From Flavobacterium sp. IMCC34852 (GTDB taxonomy: Bacteria; Bacteroidota; Bacteroidia; Flavobacteriales; Flavobacteriaceae): DNA of 64,000 bases. The position numbers were made by a program, and so were the translations under genes. Where the stretch lies: the NCBI RefSeq assembly GCF_030643905.1, contig NZ_CP121446.1, positions 1,240,001-1,304,000 of the forward strand. The letters are read 5' to 3'. Positions 29,767 through 40,073 of the stretch are shown piece after piece. Numbering within the stretch: the first letter of the stretch is position 1; the number at the start of each line of letters is the position of its first letter. Below the pieces are notes generated by a model. The model was not told the DNA's origin. It saw only the letters and a program-made list of their open reading frames with translations, and did no database searches.

Positions 29767-30170
29767 TGCCCACATCCAGAGTTACTTATTTAGGAGATTT
29801 GCGTACGTCTTCGATTCATTTGCAATCCGGAAGTGAAATCATTTCCGACGCACCATTAGACAATAACGGCAAAGGAGAAGCTTTTTCTCCAACGGATACA
29901 GTCGCCAATGGATTTGCCAGTTGTATGTTTACTGTTATGGGAATCAAAGCCCGAGAAATGGGTGTGGATTTTTCAGGTTCAACCGCTGAAGTAACTAAGA
30001 TAATGGCCGCTGACCCAAGAAGAATTTCAGAAATTCACGTTACATTTGAAATGAATGTTGAAGCCGATGAGAAGACCAAAACTATTTTGGAAAGAACCGC
30101 TTTAACTTGTCCGGTGCATTTTAGTTTACATCCCGATATCAAAAGAGAAATTGTTTTTAATTGGAAATGA
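29766..30170 (+). CDS. OsmC-family protein (peroxiredoxin-like)
   Basis: 134 residues. OsmC/Ohr-type proteins reduce organic hydroperoxides with two redox cysteines. Both are visible: NGFASCMFTVMGIKA (about 48-62) and TALTCPVHFSLHPDI near the end. YhfA-type members share this layout, so the exact substrate is open. It overlaps the LysM-protein gene by one base and is probably co-translated with it. Confidence 0.85.
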   Translation: MPTSRVTYLGDLRTSSIHLQSGSEIISDAPLDNNGKGEAFSPTDTVANGFASCMFTVMGIKAREMGVDFSGSTAEVTKIMAADPRRISEIHVTFEMNVEADEKTKTILERTALTCPVHFSLHPDIKREIVFNWK

Positions 30171-30173
30171 TTT

Positions 30174-30249
30174 AGAATAAAGAGAATAGAAAATAGAACA
30201 TAGATTCTTTCTCATTAATTTCAAGTCTATGTTCTATATTCTTTATTCT
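30174..30249 (+). terminator. long inverted repeat after the OsmC gene
   Basis: AGAATAAAGA (30174-30183) pairs with TCTTTATTCT (30240-30249), and further in ATAGAACATAGA (30193-30204) pairs with TCTATGTTCTAT (30226-30237). Both stems are perfect. T-rich sequence follows on the plus strand. It fills nearly the whole 90-bp gap between the OsmC and DUF3820 genes. A terminator is the simplest reading. Confidence 0.65.
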
Positions 30250-30260
30250 ATTTTCTTTTA

Positions 30261-30497
30261 ATGAATTCACAACAACAACTTCTTATCAAGCTCGCCCATA
30301 CCAAAATGCCTTTCGGTAAATATGAAGGCTACTATTTGATAGATTTACCTGAATATTACGTGGTTTGGTATTCCCAAAAAGGCTTTCCAAAAGGACAATT
30401 AGGCGAACAACTCCAACTCGTTTATGAACTCAAATTAAACGGCCTGGAAGAATTGGTGCGCAATATCAAAAAGCAATACCCTAAGAAAGATTATTAG
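30261..30497 (+). CDS. DUF3820 family protein
   Basis: 78 residues. The pattern TKMPFGKYEGYYLIDLPEYYV followed by KGFPKGQLGEQL (read in parts) is that of the DUF3820 family of short proteins of unknown function; some members are linked to exonuclease-like proteins. No signal peptide. It lies between two long perfect inverted repeats; the downstream one overlaps its stop codon. Confidence 0.8.
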   Translation: MNSQQQLLIKLAHTKMPFGKYEGYYLIDLPEYYVVWYSQKGFPKGQLGEQLQLVYELKLNGLEELVRNIKKQYPKKDY

Positions 30498-30555
30498 ATT
30501 TTTAGACTACTTAGACAAGTTAGATTACTGGATTTTCTTTTTTCTAAAAATCTAA
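30494..30555 (+). terminator. inverted repeat overlapping the DUF3820 stop codon
   Basis: TTAGATTTTTAG (30494-30505) pairs perfectly with CTAAAAATCTAA (30544-30555). The loop is 38 nt. The left arm includes the TAG stop at 30495-30497. The T-run after it is weak, so termination is plausible but not certain. Confidence 0.5.
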
Positions 30556-30588
30556 CATTTTAACAATCTAACAATCGAATTATAATTG

Positions 30589-30596
30589 TATTTTTG
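30589..30596 (+). promoter_or_regulatory. -7 element for pyrG
   Basis: TATTTTTG matches TAnnTTTG and is followed by C, 40 bp upstream of pyrG. No clear TTTG at the expected distance. Confidence 0.45.
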
Positions 30597-30630
30597 CCTC
30601 GTTTTTTACAACAACAACACAACAACATAA

Positions 30631-32253
<1,623 letters not shown>

Positions 32254-32302
32254 AGTAGTAACAATTAATCCCTTGTTGCTTCTTATGACAAATAATTAAA
32301 AA

Positions 32303-34210
32303 ATGGAACAAAAGAAATTTGATTTTAATTCGATTATCGGTTTTGCTTTAATCTTTGTAATTATCCTTTGGATGATGTACAATAACAGAGAAGACGAAGT
32401 AAAAAATCAGGCCAAAGCCAAAACAGAAAAAGCGGCAGAAGCCAAGGCTAAAGGAGAAGCAACTAAAGAAGTAGCCCAAACCATCACCGACACTACTGTA
32501 GCCGATTCGGTTAAAATTCAAAAACTTCAAGGTGCTTTAGGCAGTTTTGCTTATTCAGCGACTTTACCTTCTGCCAAAGAAGAATTCACTACTATCGAAA
32601 ATGAATTGATGGTGTTAAAAATTGCCAATAAAGGTGGTTTTATCGCGGAAGCAACACTCAAAAATTTCAAGAAGTTCGATAAAAATTCTAAAGAGTTAGT
32701 AGAATTAATCAAGAATAACAACGCTAATTTCAATTTGCAGTTGCAAACCAAAGACAACAGAGTGTTGAATACCAAAGATTTATTCTTTGAGCCAACCTTG
32801 ACTAAAGTTGATGGTAACCAAGTGCTTTCGATGAAATTGAAGTCGAGCGCCAATAGTTATTTGGAATACAAATACGTATTAAAACCGAATGATTACATGC
32901 TTGATTTCGATATCCGTTCCCAAGGTTTAAACACCACTTTGAACACCTCAAAACCGGTCGATTTCCAATGGAACATGAAAACCTACAGAAACGAAAAAAG
33001 CATCTCTTATGAGAATCGTTATGCCGAAATTGTTTTCGAATATGAGGAAGGAAAAGACGATTATGTAGGACAAGGAAAAGACAAAGAAGAAACCCCGGAA
33101 AAGGTTACTTATATTGCTTACAAACAGCACTTTTTCTCTTCAATCTTGTTGACTAAAACGCCTTTTGAATCCACCAAGTTGCACTCGAATGATTTAGTAG
33201 ACGATGTTTCTAAGGATACTATTTTTACTAAAGAATTCAAAACTAATTCAGCTTTAGCTTATGCCAATGGTGAGTTAGATTATAAAATGAATTGGTATTA
33301 CGGTCCGTCAGATTATACTGTTTTGAACGACTATGACCGAAACTTAGATGAAATTATCCCATTAGGTTGGGGTATTTTCGGTTGGATTAACAAATTCATT
33401 TTTGTGCCTTTATTTGGTTTTCTAAGTACTTTTATGGGATTGGGTATTGCGATTATTGTCTTCACGATTTTGATTAAAATTGCAATGTCGCCTATTACCT
33501 TTAAGTCGTTTTTGTCACAAGCCAAGATGAAAGTATTGCGTCCTGAGATCATGGAAATTGGTGAAAAATTCAAAAAAGATCCAATGAAAAAACAACAAGA
33601 AACCATGAAACTCTACAATAAAGCGGGAGTGAATCCGATGGCAGGTTGTATTCCGGCTTTGATTCAAATTCCGTTTATGTATGCGTCATTCCAATTCTTC
33701 CCGTCAGCGATTGAGTTAAGACAGAAAGGTTTCCTTTGGGCAGATGATTTATCTTCTTTTGATGCTGTAATTACCTGGGATACTCACATTCCGATTATTT
33801 CTGCTATTTATGGTAACCACATTAGTTTGTTCCCGATTTTAGCGGCTATTGCAATCTTCTTCTATATGAAAATGACTTCAGGTGATCAAGCCATGGCACA
33901 GCCGCCACAAGACGGTATGCCGGATATGGGGAAAATCATGAAAATCATGATTTACTTGTCGCCAATCATGATGTTATTGTTCTTTAATAATTATGGTTCA
34001 GGTTTGAGTTTGTATAACTTTATTTCCAACTTAATTACTATTGGTATCATGTTGGTGATTAAAAAGTACTTCATCGACAGCGATAAAATTCATGCTCAAA
34101 TTCAGGAAAATAAAGCCAAGCCAAAAACAGAAGGCAAGTTCCAAAGAAAGATGCGTGAAATGATGGAGCAAGCCGAAGAACAAAAAAAGCTTCAAAACAA
34201 AAAGAAATAA
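32303..34210 (+). CDS. yidC: membrane protein insertase YidC
   Basis: 635 residues. One transmembrane segment near the N-terminus (about 10-28) is followed by a lysine/alanine-rich linker, a large periplasmic domain (about 75-350) and the conserved five-helix insertase core (about 360-590; KKQQETMKLYNKAGVNPMAG is the family signature). It inserts proteins into the inner membrane, with SecY or alone. The tail is rich in lysine and glutamine. 49 bp after pyrG; likely cotranscribed, and followed by a strong terminator. Confidence 0.97.
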   Translation: MEQKKFDFNSIIGFALIFVIILWMMYNNREDEVKNQAKAKTEKAAEAKAKGEATKEVAQTITDTTVADSVKIQKLQGALGSFAYSATLPSAKEEFTTIENELMVLKIANKGGFIAEATLKNFKKFDKNSKELVELIKNNNANFNLQLQTKDNRVLNTKDLFFEPTLTKVDGNQVLSMKLKSSANSYLEYKYVLKPNDYMLDFDIRSQGLNTTLNTSKPVDFQWNMKTYRNEKSISYENRYAEIVFEYEEGKDDYVGQGKDKEETPEKVTYIAYKQHFFSSILLTKTPFESTKLHSNDLVDDVSKDTIFTKEFKTNSALAYANGELDYKMNWYYGPSDYTVLNDYDRNLDEIIPLGWGIFGWINKFIFVPLFGFLSTFMGLGIAIIVFTILIKIAMSPITFKSFLSQAKMKVLRPEIMEIGEKFKKDPMKKQQETMKLYNKAGVNPMAGCIPALIQIPFMYASFQFFPSAIELRQKGFLWADDLSSFDAVITWDTHIPIISAIYGNHISLFPILAAIAIFFYMKMTSGDQAMAQPPQDGMPDMGKIMKIMIYLSPIMMLLFFNNYGSGLSLYNFISNLITIGIMLVIKKYFIDSDKIHAQIQENKAKPKTEGKFQRKMREMMEQAEEQKKLQNKKK

Positions 34211-34230
34211 CTTCCGAATTATAAATTTTC

Positions 34231-34275
34231 AAAACTCTGTTTAAAAATATACCTTTAAGCAGAGTTTTTTATTTT
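34231..34275 (+). terminator. intrinsic terminator after yidC
   Basis: AAAACTCTGTTTAAA (34231-34245) pairs with TTTAAGCAGAGTTTT (34254-34268), one G-U. The loop is 8 nt and a T-rich tract follows. Confidence 0.9.
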
Positions 34276-34281
34276 TAGACT

Positions 34282-35082
34282 ATGAAAGTATTAATCATTG
34301 GTTACGGCAACATGGGGAAAACCTATGCCAACAGTTTTATCAGTTCAAGGTTTATTAAGCCGGAAGATATTTTTGCTTTGGTCAGAAGCGATGCCTTTTC
34401 AACTTCAGAAAATGCAATTCCAAAGCAGAATTTTTCCACAAGGGCTACTCATGAAATAGGGGATTTTGACATCGTTATTTTGGCGGTCAAACCACAAGAT
34501 TTTGCACTTTTGGCAAAAGCCGTAAAACCTTTTTTAAAAGATTCTCAGATTGTTTTTTCGGTCATGGCCGGAATTACTTTAGCTGCTATCGAGAGAGAAT
34601 TGTCTTGTTCCAAAATTGTCCGTTCGATGCCCAATATTCCCACACAAATCGGAATGGGTATGACGGTTTTTACTGCATCAGCTAATGTGGATAGAAAGGA
34701 ATTGTTTATCATTCAGAATTTAATCAATACCACCGGAAAATCGGTTTATGTAGAAAATGAAAAACTTATCGATGCAGCAACTGCTATTTCAGGAAGCGGA
34801 CCGGCATATGTTTTTTATTTCATGCAATCGATGATACAAGCTGCCGTTGATTTGGGCTTTAATGAATCTGAAGCGGAGTTGTTGGTCAACCAAACTTTTA
34901 TGGGTTCGGTAGCCATACAAAACAGTTATTCCTTATCCAATCAAGAATGGATTGCCAAAGTCGCTTCCAAAGGAGGAACAACAGAAAGTGCGTTATTTGT
35001 ATTTAAAAAAGGCAACTTGGAGCAAACTATAGTCAATGCCGTAAAAGCCGCTAACAATAGGGCATTAGAGTTAGGGTCATAA
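34282..35082 (+). CDS. proC: pyrroline-5-carboxylate reductase
   Basis: 266 residues. ProC catalyses the last step of proline synthesis with NAD(P)H. The Rossmann start IIGYGNMGKTYANSF (4-18) and the C-terminal signature ISGSGPAYVFYFMQSM (about 172-187) are present. The gene begins only 6 bp after the yidC terminator, so the source of its promoter is unclear. Confidence 0.95.
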   Translation: MKVLIIGYGNMGKTYANSFISSRFIKPEDIFALVRSDAFSTSENAIPKQNFSTRATHEIGDFDIVILAVKPQDFALLAKAVKPFLKDSQIVFSVMAGITLAAIERELSCSKIVRSMPNIPTQIGMGMTVFTASANVDRKELFIIQNLINTTGKSVYVENEKLIDAATAISGSGPAYVFYFMQSMIQAAVDLGFNESEAELLVNQTFMGSVAIQNSYSLSNQEWIAKVASKGGTTESALFVFKKGNLEQTIVNAVKAANNRALELGS

Positions 35083-35083
35083 A

Positions 35084-35115
35084 AAAAGCACAGTGTAAAC
35101 TGCGCTTTTCTTTTT
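35084..35115. terminator. bidirectional terminator between proC and the fasciclin gene
   Basis: AAAAGCACAGT (35084-35094) pairs with ACTGCGCTTTT (35099-35109) with one A-C mismatch. A-rich sequence on the left and T-rich on the right would serve both strands; proC and the minus-strand fasciclin gene converge here. Confidence 0.8.
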
Positions 35116-35131
35116 CATAGCAATGGGTAAA

Positions 35132-36076
35132 TTATAGCGATGGTAGCAATACGTTATTGATTACATGGATTACTCCGTTTGAACCCTGAACATCAACTGC
35201 TACAATGCCGGTTTGTCTGTTAGCTTCATCAGTTATTGTAGTACCGACAATGGTAAATGTTCCCGTCTCTAATGTTGTAATTGGTGTAGCTGGAATTCCG
35301 GTTGAAAGTACATTGGCACCTCCAACTACATGGTATGTTAATACAGAAGTAACTTGTGCAGGAGTTAAACTTGCCAATACTCCGGGATTTTGCGACTCAA
35401 AAGTAGTAAAGGCACCATTTGTTGGAGCAAATACAGTAAATGGTGAACCTGCTGTACCACTTAATGTTGGTACTAAACCAGCACCACTAACTAAACCAAC
35501 TAAAACGGTAAAGTTAGGATTAGCAACAGCATGATTAACTACAGTAGGCAAACCAATAACGTTATCAACTACATGAATTACACCATTAGAAGCTTCAATA
35601 TCAGCTGTTACTACAGTAGCTCCACCATTACTGGCTCCGCCGTTTAATTTCACACTAGAACCAACTTCAACATACATGCTCAATGTATTAGTGCTTGAAG
35701 CGGCACCTTTAGCCAATGTTTTTACATAACCGGTTGCCAATTCATTACTGTAAAAAGAACCTGAAACTACGTGATTTTTTAAAACTTCTGTAAGTAATGG
35801 AAGTGGTACAGCATTTATATTGCTAAAACCATTTGCAGTTAAAAAAGCTTGAAACTTATCATTTGTTGGTGCAAACACAGTAAAGTCTCCCGGACTGTCA
35901 AAAGTTGAAACCAATCCTGTACGAGTTAGAGCTTCCACTAAAATACTGAAATTCGCATCTGAAGCGGCAATGGCTGCGATAGTTTGTGGTTGATTTGAAT
36001 TGTTGTCATCATCACTACAAGAATAGATGAACAAAGACATAAGGGTAATTCCTAATAATTTAGTTAGATTTTTCAT
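35132..36076 (-). CDS. surface lipoprotein with two fasciclin domains
   Basis: 314 residues. The signal peptide ends in the lipobox LFIYSC; Cys20 is followed by SDDDN, an acidic stretch resembling the lipoprotein export signal that sends Bacteroidota lipoproteins to the cell surface. Two fasciclin (FAS1) domains follow at about 35-175 and 182-314, each with the FTVFAPTN motif and an N-G-V-I-H-V-V/I ending. FAS1 domains mediate adhesion; the ligand is unknown. The upstream region carries five copies of a TTGTTTA site. Confidence 0.93.
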   Translation of the reverse strand: MKNLTKLLGITLMSLFIYSCSDDDNNSNQPQTIAAIAASDANFSILVEALTRTGLVSTFDSPGDFTVFAPTNDKFQAFLTANGFSNINAVPLPLLTEVLKNHVVSGSFYSNELATGYVKTLAKGAASSTNTLSMYVEVGSSVKLNGGASNGGATVVTADIEASNGVIHVVDNVIGLPTVVNHAVANPNFTVLVGLVSGAGLVPTLSGTAGSPFTVFAPTNGAFTTFESQNPGVLASLTPAQVTSVLTYHVVGGANVLSTGIPATPITTLETGTFTIVGTTITDEANRQTGIVAVDVQGSNGVIHVINNVLLPSL

Positions 36077-36396
36077 AGTTATTTTGTTTAAATGTTTTGG
36101 CTAAATTAATTATTTTTGTTTAACAAAATTTATAAAAAGATAAACAAAATAAAATTTATAAATATTTTAACAGTTTTGTTTAACAATAGTAAGATTCACT
36201 AAAACAGTTATTTATAGTTGTAATCTGTGTTTGTAATGGGTTACGCTTGTCAAGTTATTTTTAAAAGGTTAAACAAAAAGTGTTCTCGATTTTAAAATAT
36301 TTTTAACAGTAAAGGCTACAATAAAAAAAAATATTTTTCGTTTCCATATTAACTATAAATTTGTTTTCAGTTTTTACACCTATCAATAACTTTTTT
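36077..36396. promoter_or_regulatory. divergent intergenic region with five TTGTTTA/TAAACAA sites
   Basis: This 320-bp AT-rich gap separates the fasciclin gene (minus) from the YwqK-like gene (plus). TTGTTTA occurs at 36084-36090, 36116-36122 and 36176-36182 and its complement TAAACAA at 36141-36147 and 36270-36276. Two sites are part of the identical 13-mer TTTTGTTTAACAA (36114-36126, 36174-36186), spaced 60 bp. This looks like an operator cluster. A -7-like TAAATTTG (36356-36363) precedes the plus-strand gene. No consensus promoter was found for the fasciclin gene. Confidence 0.55.
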
Positions 36397-37104
36397 ATGA
36401 AATATATTTTCTTCTTTTTATTGAATACCTTTTTCCTTTTTGCGCAAGATTTTAATAAACTTGATGAAAATGGTAAAAAACACGGTCTTTGGAAAGGAAT
36501 TTATGAAGAGTCAAAGCGACCTAGATATGAAGGCACTTTTGAGCATGGAAAAGAAGTAGGAGTATTTAAGTTTTTTGATGATACCAAAGCCGGGACTATT
36601 ATTGCTACCAGAGATTTCAGCGCTAATGACAATTCTTGTTACACCACTTTTTACAACCAAAAAAACAATAAAGTAAGTGAAGGAAAAGTGGTAGATAAGC
36701 AGTTTGAAGGCGAATGGAAGTATTATCATTTAAATTCACCGGTCATTATGACTTTGGAATATTACAGCAAAGGAAAATTAAACGGGGTCAGAAAAGTATA
36801 CTATAACAGCGGCAAAATTGCTGAAGAAACCACTTATAAGAACGGAATCAAAGAAGGATCTTATAAGAGTTATGCCGAAAATGATGTGGTGATGGAAGAA
36901 AGTAATTATAAAAATGGTGAATTAGACGGTCAGGCTATTTACAGAGATGCAACAAACAAAATAACCGGTCAGGGTTTGTTTAAGAACGGAAAGAAAGTAG
37001 GCATTTGGAAAGTCCTTGAAAAAGGAAAAGTGAAAGAAGTCAATATGAACTACGAAAATAAAAACTTCAAAAGACCTAATATGCCCAAACAACCCACCGA
37101 GTAA
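36397..37104 (+). CDS. YwqK-like (MORN-type repeat) exported protein
   Basis: 235 residues from the ATG at 36397, where the signal peptide starts (MKYIFFFLLNTFFLFAQ); an upstream TTG at 36361 is in frame but lies in the promoter region. The body is built of repeats of the type G-K-x-x-G-x-W/Y-K-x-Y (KHGLWKGIYEE, EGEWKYYH, LNGVRKVYYNSGKI, KEGSYKSYAEN), as in MORN and YwqK-family proteins. The name antitoxin YwqK is attached to this family, but no toxin gene is next to it. Function unknown. Confidence 0.75.
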   Translation: MKYIFFFLLNTFFLFAQDFNKLDENGKKHGLWKGIYEESKRPRYEGTFEHGKEVGVFKFFDDTKAGTIIATRDFSANDNSCYTTFYNQKNNKVSEGKVVDKQFEGEWKYYHLNSPVIMTLEYYSKGKLNGVRKVYYNSGKIAEETTYKNGIKEGSYKSYAENDVVMEESNYKNGELDGQAIYRDATNKITGQGLFKNGKKVGIWKVLEKGKVKEVNMNYENKNFKRPNMPKQPTE

Positions 37105-37198
37105 TTTTATTTCAAACCCAAAGTTAGCAACATAAGTTTTGGTTACTTCAGAATTGCTTAAACTGATGTCAGGTCATAAAATTATTCGGATTTTGGCT

Positions 37199-37206
37199 TA
37201 ACTTTG
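37199..37206 (+). promoter_or_regulatory. -7 element for mnmA
   Basis: TAACTTTG matches TAnnTTTG and lies 24 bp before the mnmA ATG. It supports the start at 37231 over the in-frame TTG at 37204, which falls within this element. Confidence 0.45.
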
Positions 37207-37230
37207 CAGCAAATTTTTGCTAAGTATAAA

Positions 37231-38418
37231 ATGAAAAGAGTTGTAGTAGGGCTTTCAGGAGGTGTTGATTCGAGTGTTGCCGCCTATTTATTAAAAGAAC
37301 AAGGCTATGAAGTGATTGGACTTTTTATGAAAAATTGGCACGATGACTCAGTGACCATTTCCAATGAATGTCCGTGGCTCGAAGACAGTAACGATGCATT
37401 ACTCGTGGCTGAAAAATTAGGAATTCCTTTCCAAACGGTTGATTTAAGCGAACAATACAAAGAAAAAATCGTCGACTATATGTTCAACGAATATGAACAA
37501 GGTCGTACTCCAAATCCGGATGTATTGTGTAATCGCGAAATTAAGTTTGATGTCTTCATGAAAATTGCTTTAAGTCTTGGCGCCGATTATGTGGCTACCG
37601 GACATTATTGTCGAAAAGGAACCATCCAAAAAGACGGAAAAGAAATCTTTCAATTATTGGCAGGGATAGACGCAAACAAAGATCAGTCTTATTTTCTTTG
37701 TCAATTATCTCAAGAACAATTGGCCAAATCCTTATTTCCAATAGGTGAATTGACCAAACCCGAAGTGCGTGACATAGCCATGCAATTGGATTTGGTTACT
37801 GCCGAAAAGAAAGACTCTCAAGGTTTGTGCTTCATTGGTAAAGTGCGTTTGCCTGAATTTTTGCAACAACAATTACAGCCTAAAGAAGGTTTGATTTACG
37901 AAGTCGCTGCTAATGATAAAATTTACAGCCAAGAAATACCAACTTTTTCTTCGCTAGAAGACCAATTGGCATTTGAAGCTGAAGGAATTTCCTATACTTC
38001 CGAAAACGGAAAAGTGGTAGGCAAACACCAAGGCGCACATTATTTTACCATTGGTCAAAGAAAGGGATTGAATGTTGGCGGTACCAAAGAAGCGCTTTTT
38101 ATCATTGCAACTGATGTGAAAACCAATACAATTTACACTGGTCAAGGAGCAAGTCATCCTGGCTTGTTTAAAAAAACATTACTTGTTAAGCCTTCAGAAA
38201 TTCACTGGATACGCGAAGATTTGTCACTTAAAAATGGGGAAACGATGGAAGTCATGGCGAGAATTCGTTACCGTCAAGCTTTGCAAAAAGCAACTTTGTA
38301 CCAATTCAAAAGTGGCTTGTATGTTTCTTTCGACGAACCGCAATCAGCGATAACTGAAGGGCAATTTGTCGCTTGGAATATTGGAGACGAATTAGTTGGT
38401 TCAGGAGTAATTTCATAA
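37231..38418 (+). CDS. mnmA: tRNA-specific 2-thiouridylase MnmA
   Basis: 395 residues from the ATG at 37231 ([20 protein letters not shown]). MnmA puts sulfur on U34 of the tRNAs for Lys, Glu and Gln. The P-loop SGGVDSS is at 9-15. The catalytic cysteines are Cys100 (NPDVLCN) and Cys200 (DSQGLCFIG). The central PP-loop domain and the two C-terminal beta domains are complete. The next gene follows after 14 bp. Confidence 0.97.
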   Translation: MKRVVVGLSGGVDSSVAAYLLKEQGYEVIGLFMKNWHDDSVTISNECPWLEDSNDALLVAEKLGIPFQTVDLSEQYKEKIVDYMFNEYEQGRTPNPDVLCNREIKFDVFMKIALSLGADYVATGHYCRKGTIQKDGKEIFQLLAGIDANKDQSYFLCQLSQEQLAKSLFPIGELTKPEVRDIAMQLDLVTAEKKDSQGLCFIGKVRLPEFLQQQLQPKEGLIYEVAANDKIYSQEIPTFSSLEDQLAFEAEGISYTSENGKVVGKHQGAHYFTIGQRKGLNVGGTKEALFIIATDVKTNTIYTGQGASHPGLFKKTLLVKPSEIHWIREDLSLKNGETMEVMARIRYRQALQKATLYQFKSGLYVSFDEPQSAITEGQFVAWNIGDELVGSGVIS

Positions 38419-38432
38419 ATTAGCGCTTTACA

Positions 38433-40052
38433 ATGGTAAAAGCTATGAAGAAACTATTACTTATCGCATTCTTTTTGGGTAGTTTATTAGGTTATGCTCA
38501 AGAAGATGCTTGGGTTTATTTTAACGACAAGCCTAATGCACAAACTTTTTTAGACAATCCGTTGACCATGTTAACGCAAAGAGCGCTAGACAGAAGAACT
38601 GCGCAATGCATTGCTTTAACAGTAAGTGACGCGCCAATCGAGCAATCTTATGTGAACCAAATCACAGCTGCTCAAGGAATCCAGGTAAAAGCACAATCTA
38701 AATGGCTTAATTGTCTTCACATACGTGGCAGTTTCGCTGATATTCAATCGCTAATCGGATTGCCATTTGTAAACCACATAAAATTTGCTAATCATTCTCT
38801 TAATGCCAAAATGACCAGGCCCAAAGCCATCATTCCGGTGAATAAGCAAATGGATGTGCAGACTACTTTCGCCTACGGAAATTCGACCAATCAGGTGCAA
38901 ATGTTAAATGCCCATTTGTTGCACCAACAAGATTATACCGGGTCGGGAAAAATTATAGCCGTACTTGATTCCGGATTCACTGCCGTCAATACCATTATTC
39001 CGTTCAACAGAATGTTCAATAATGGACTTTATTTGGGCGGATACAATTATGTAGGAGGAAATACCGATGTTTTTTCGACCCATAATCACGGAACCATGAC
39101 CTTGTCTTGTATGGCAGGTTTTGTTGATGGTCAATTGGTAGGAACAGCACCCGATGCACAATATTATTTGTTTATTACGGAAGATGTTTCTTCAGAAAAT
39201 CCGGTAGAAGAAAGTTATTGGGTTCAAGCGGCTGAAGAGGCAGACCGACTTGGAGTGGATGTAATTACAACTTCGCTAGGTTATTTTGGTTATGATAATC
39301 CAAGTTACAGTTACACTTATGCTGATATGACCGGAAATAAAGCATTTGCCTCTCAAGGAGCTAATATAGCATTCAGTAAAGGAATGATAGTCATTGCCAG
39401 TGCCGGAAATACAGGGAATACTGTCAATCCTCATATTGGTGTTCCGGCTGAAGCTACCCATGTTTTAGCGGTAGGTTCAGTACAATTTGACGAAAATTAT
39501 TCCGCTTTCAGTTCCATTGGACCAAGTTTTGACGGAAGAGTAAAGCCCGATGTAATGGCCAAAGGACAAAGCGCAACATTGTCTAATACAAACGGAGCTA
39601 TAGTAACTGCCAGCGGTACTTCGTTTTCTTGCCCGATTATGGCGGGAGCAGTTACGAGTTTTTGGCAAGCAATACCATGGGCAACTAACCAACAAGTGGT
39701 TGATTTTGTCAAGCAATCTTCGGATAGATTTACAAGTCCTACTAATCAATATGGCTATGGTATTCCCGATTTTCAAAGCGCTTTAAGTATCGCTGCACTA
39801 TCGGTGAATGATGCTGCTTTAGGAAGATTTTTAGTTTACCCGAATCCGAGTAATGAATTTATTGCAGCATCATTTCCTAACGGATTTGATACAGCTGTAC
39901 TATCGCTTTATAATAATTTGGGACAAATGATTTTAGAGCAAGAGATTATTTCTAATCAACAACTTTCTATCAATCATTTGACTTCCGGCATGTATTATTA
40001 TAAAATCAAAAGCAATTCATTGGTACAATCCGGGAAAATCATTAAAAATTAA
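38433..40052 (+). CDS. T9SS-exported subtilisin-like serine protease (S8 family)
   Basis: 539 residues from 38433; the ATG at 38445 (MKKLLLIAFFLGSLLGYAQ) is an equally likely start and gives a cleaner signal peptide. The catalytic triad is visible: Asp179 (IAVLDSG), His219 (HNHGTMTLSCMAG) and Ser397 (SGTSFSCPIMAG), with oxyanion Asn326. The last 80 residues (YPNPSNEFIAASF ... GMYYYKIKSNS) are a type A sorting domain, so the enzyme is secreted by T9SS. It probably shares a transcript with mnmA, which seems incidental. Confidence 0.95.
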   Translation: MVKAMKKLLLIAFFLGSLLGYAQEDAWVYFNDKPNAQTFLDNPLTMLTQRALDRRTAQCIALTVSDAPIEQSYVNQITAAQGIQVKAQSKWLNCLHIRGSFADIQSLIGLPFVNHIKFANHSLNAKMTRPKAIIPVNKQMDVQTTFAYGNSTNQVQMLNAHLLHQQDYTGSGKIIAVLDSGFTAVNTIIPFNRMFNNGLYLGGYNYVGGNTDVFSTHNHGTMTLSCMAGFVDGQLVGTAPDAQYYLFITEDVSSENPVEESYWVQAAEEADRLGVDVITTSLGYFGYDNPSYSYTYADMTGNKAFASQGANIAFSKGMIVIASAGNTGNTVNPHIGVPAEATHVLAVGSVQFDENYSAFSSIGPSFDGRVKPDVMAKGQSATLSNTNGAIVTASGTSFSCPIMAGAVTSFWQAIPWATNQQVVDFVKQSSDRFTSPTNQYGYGIPDFQSALSIAALSVNDAALGRFLVYPNPSNEFIAASFPNGFDTAVLSLYNNLGQMILEQEIISNQQLSINHLTSGMYYYKIKSNSLVQSGKIIKN

Positions 40053-40073
40053 AGCCTTAGTATTTTAGTTTGC

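Noticed and set aside
36361..36396. Upstream TTG start for the YwqK-like gene
   Set aside because: It would put 12 residues in front of a normal signal peptide and overlaps a -7-like element.
36397..37104. YwqK-like gene as part of a toxin-antitoxin pair
   Set aside because: No partner toxin is adjacent, and the protein has a signal peptide, which does not fit a cytoplasmic antitoxin.
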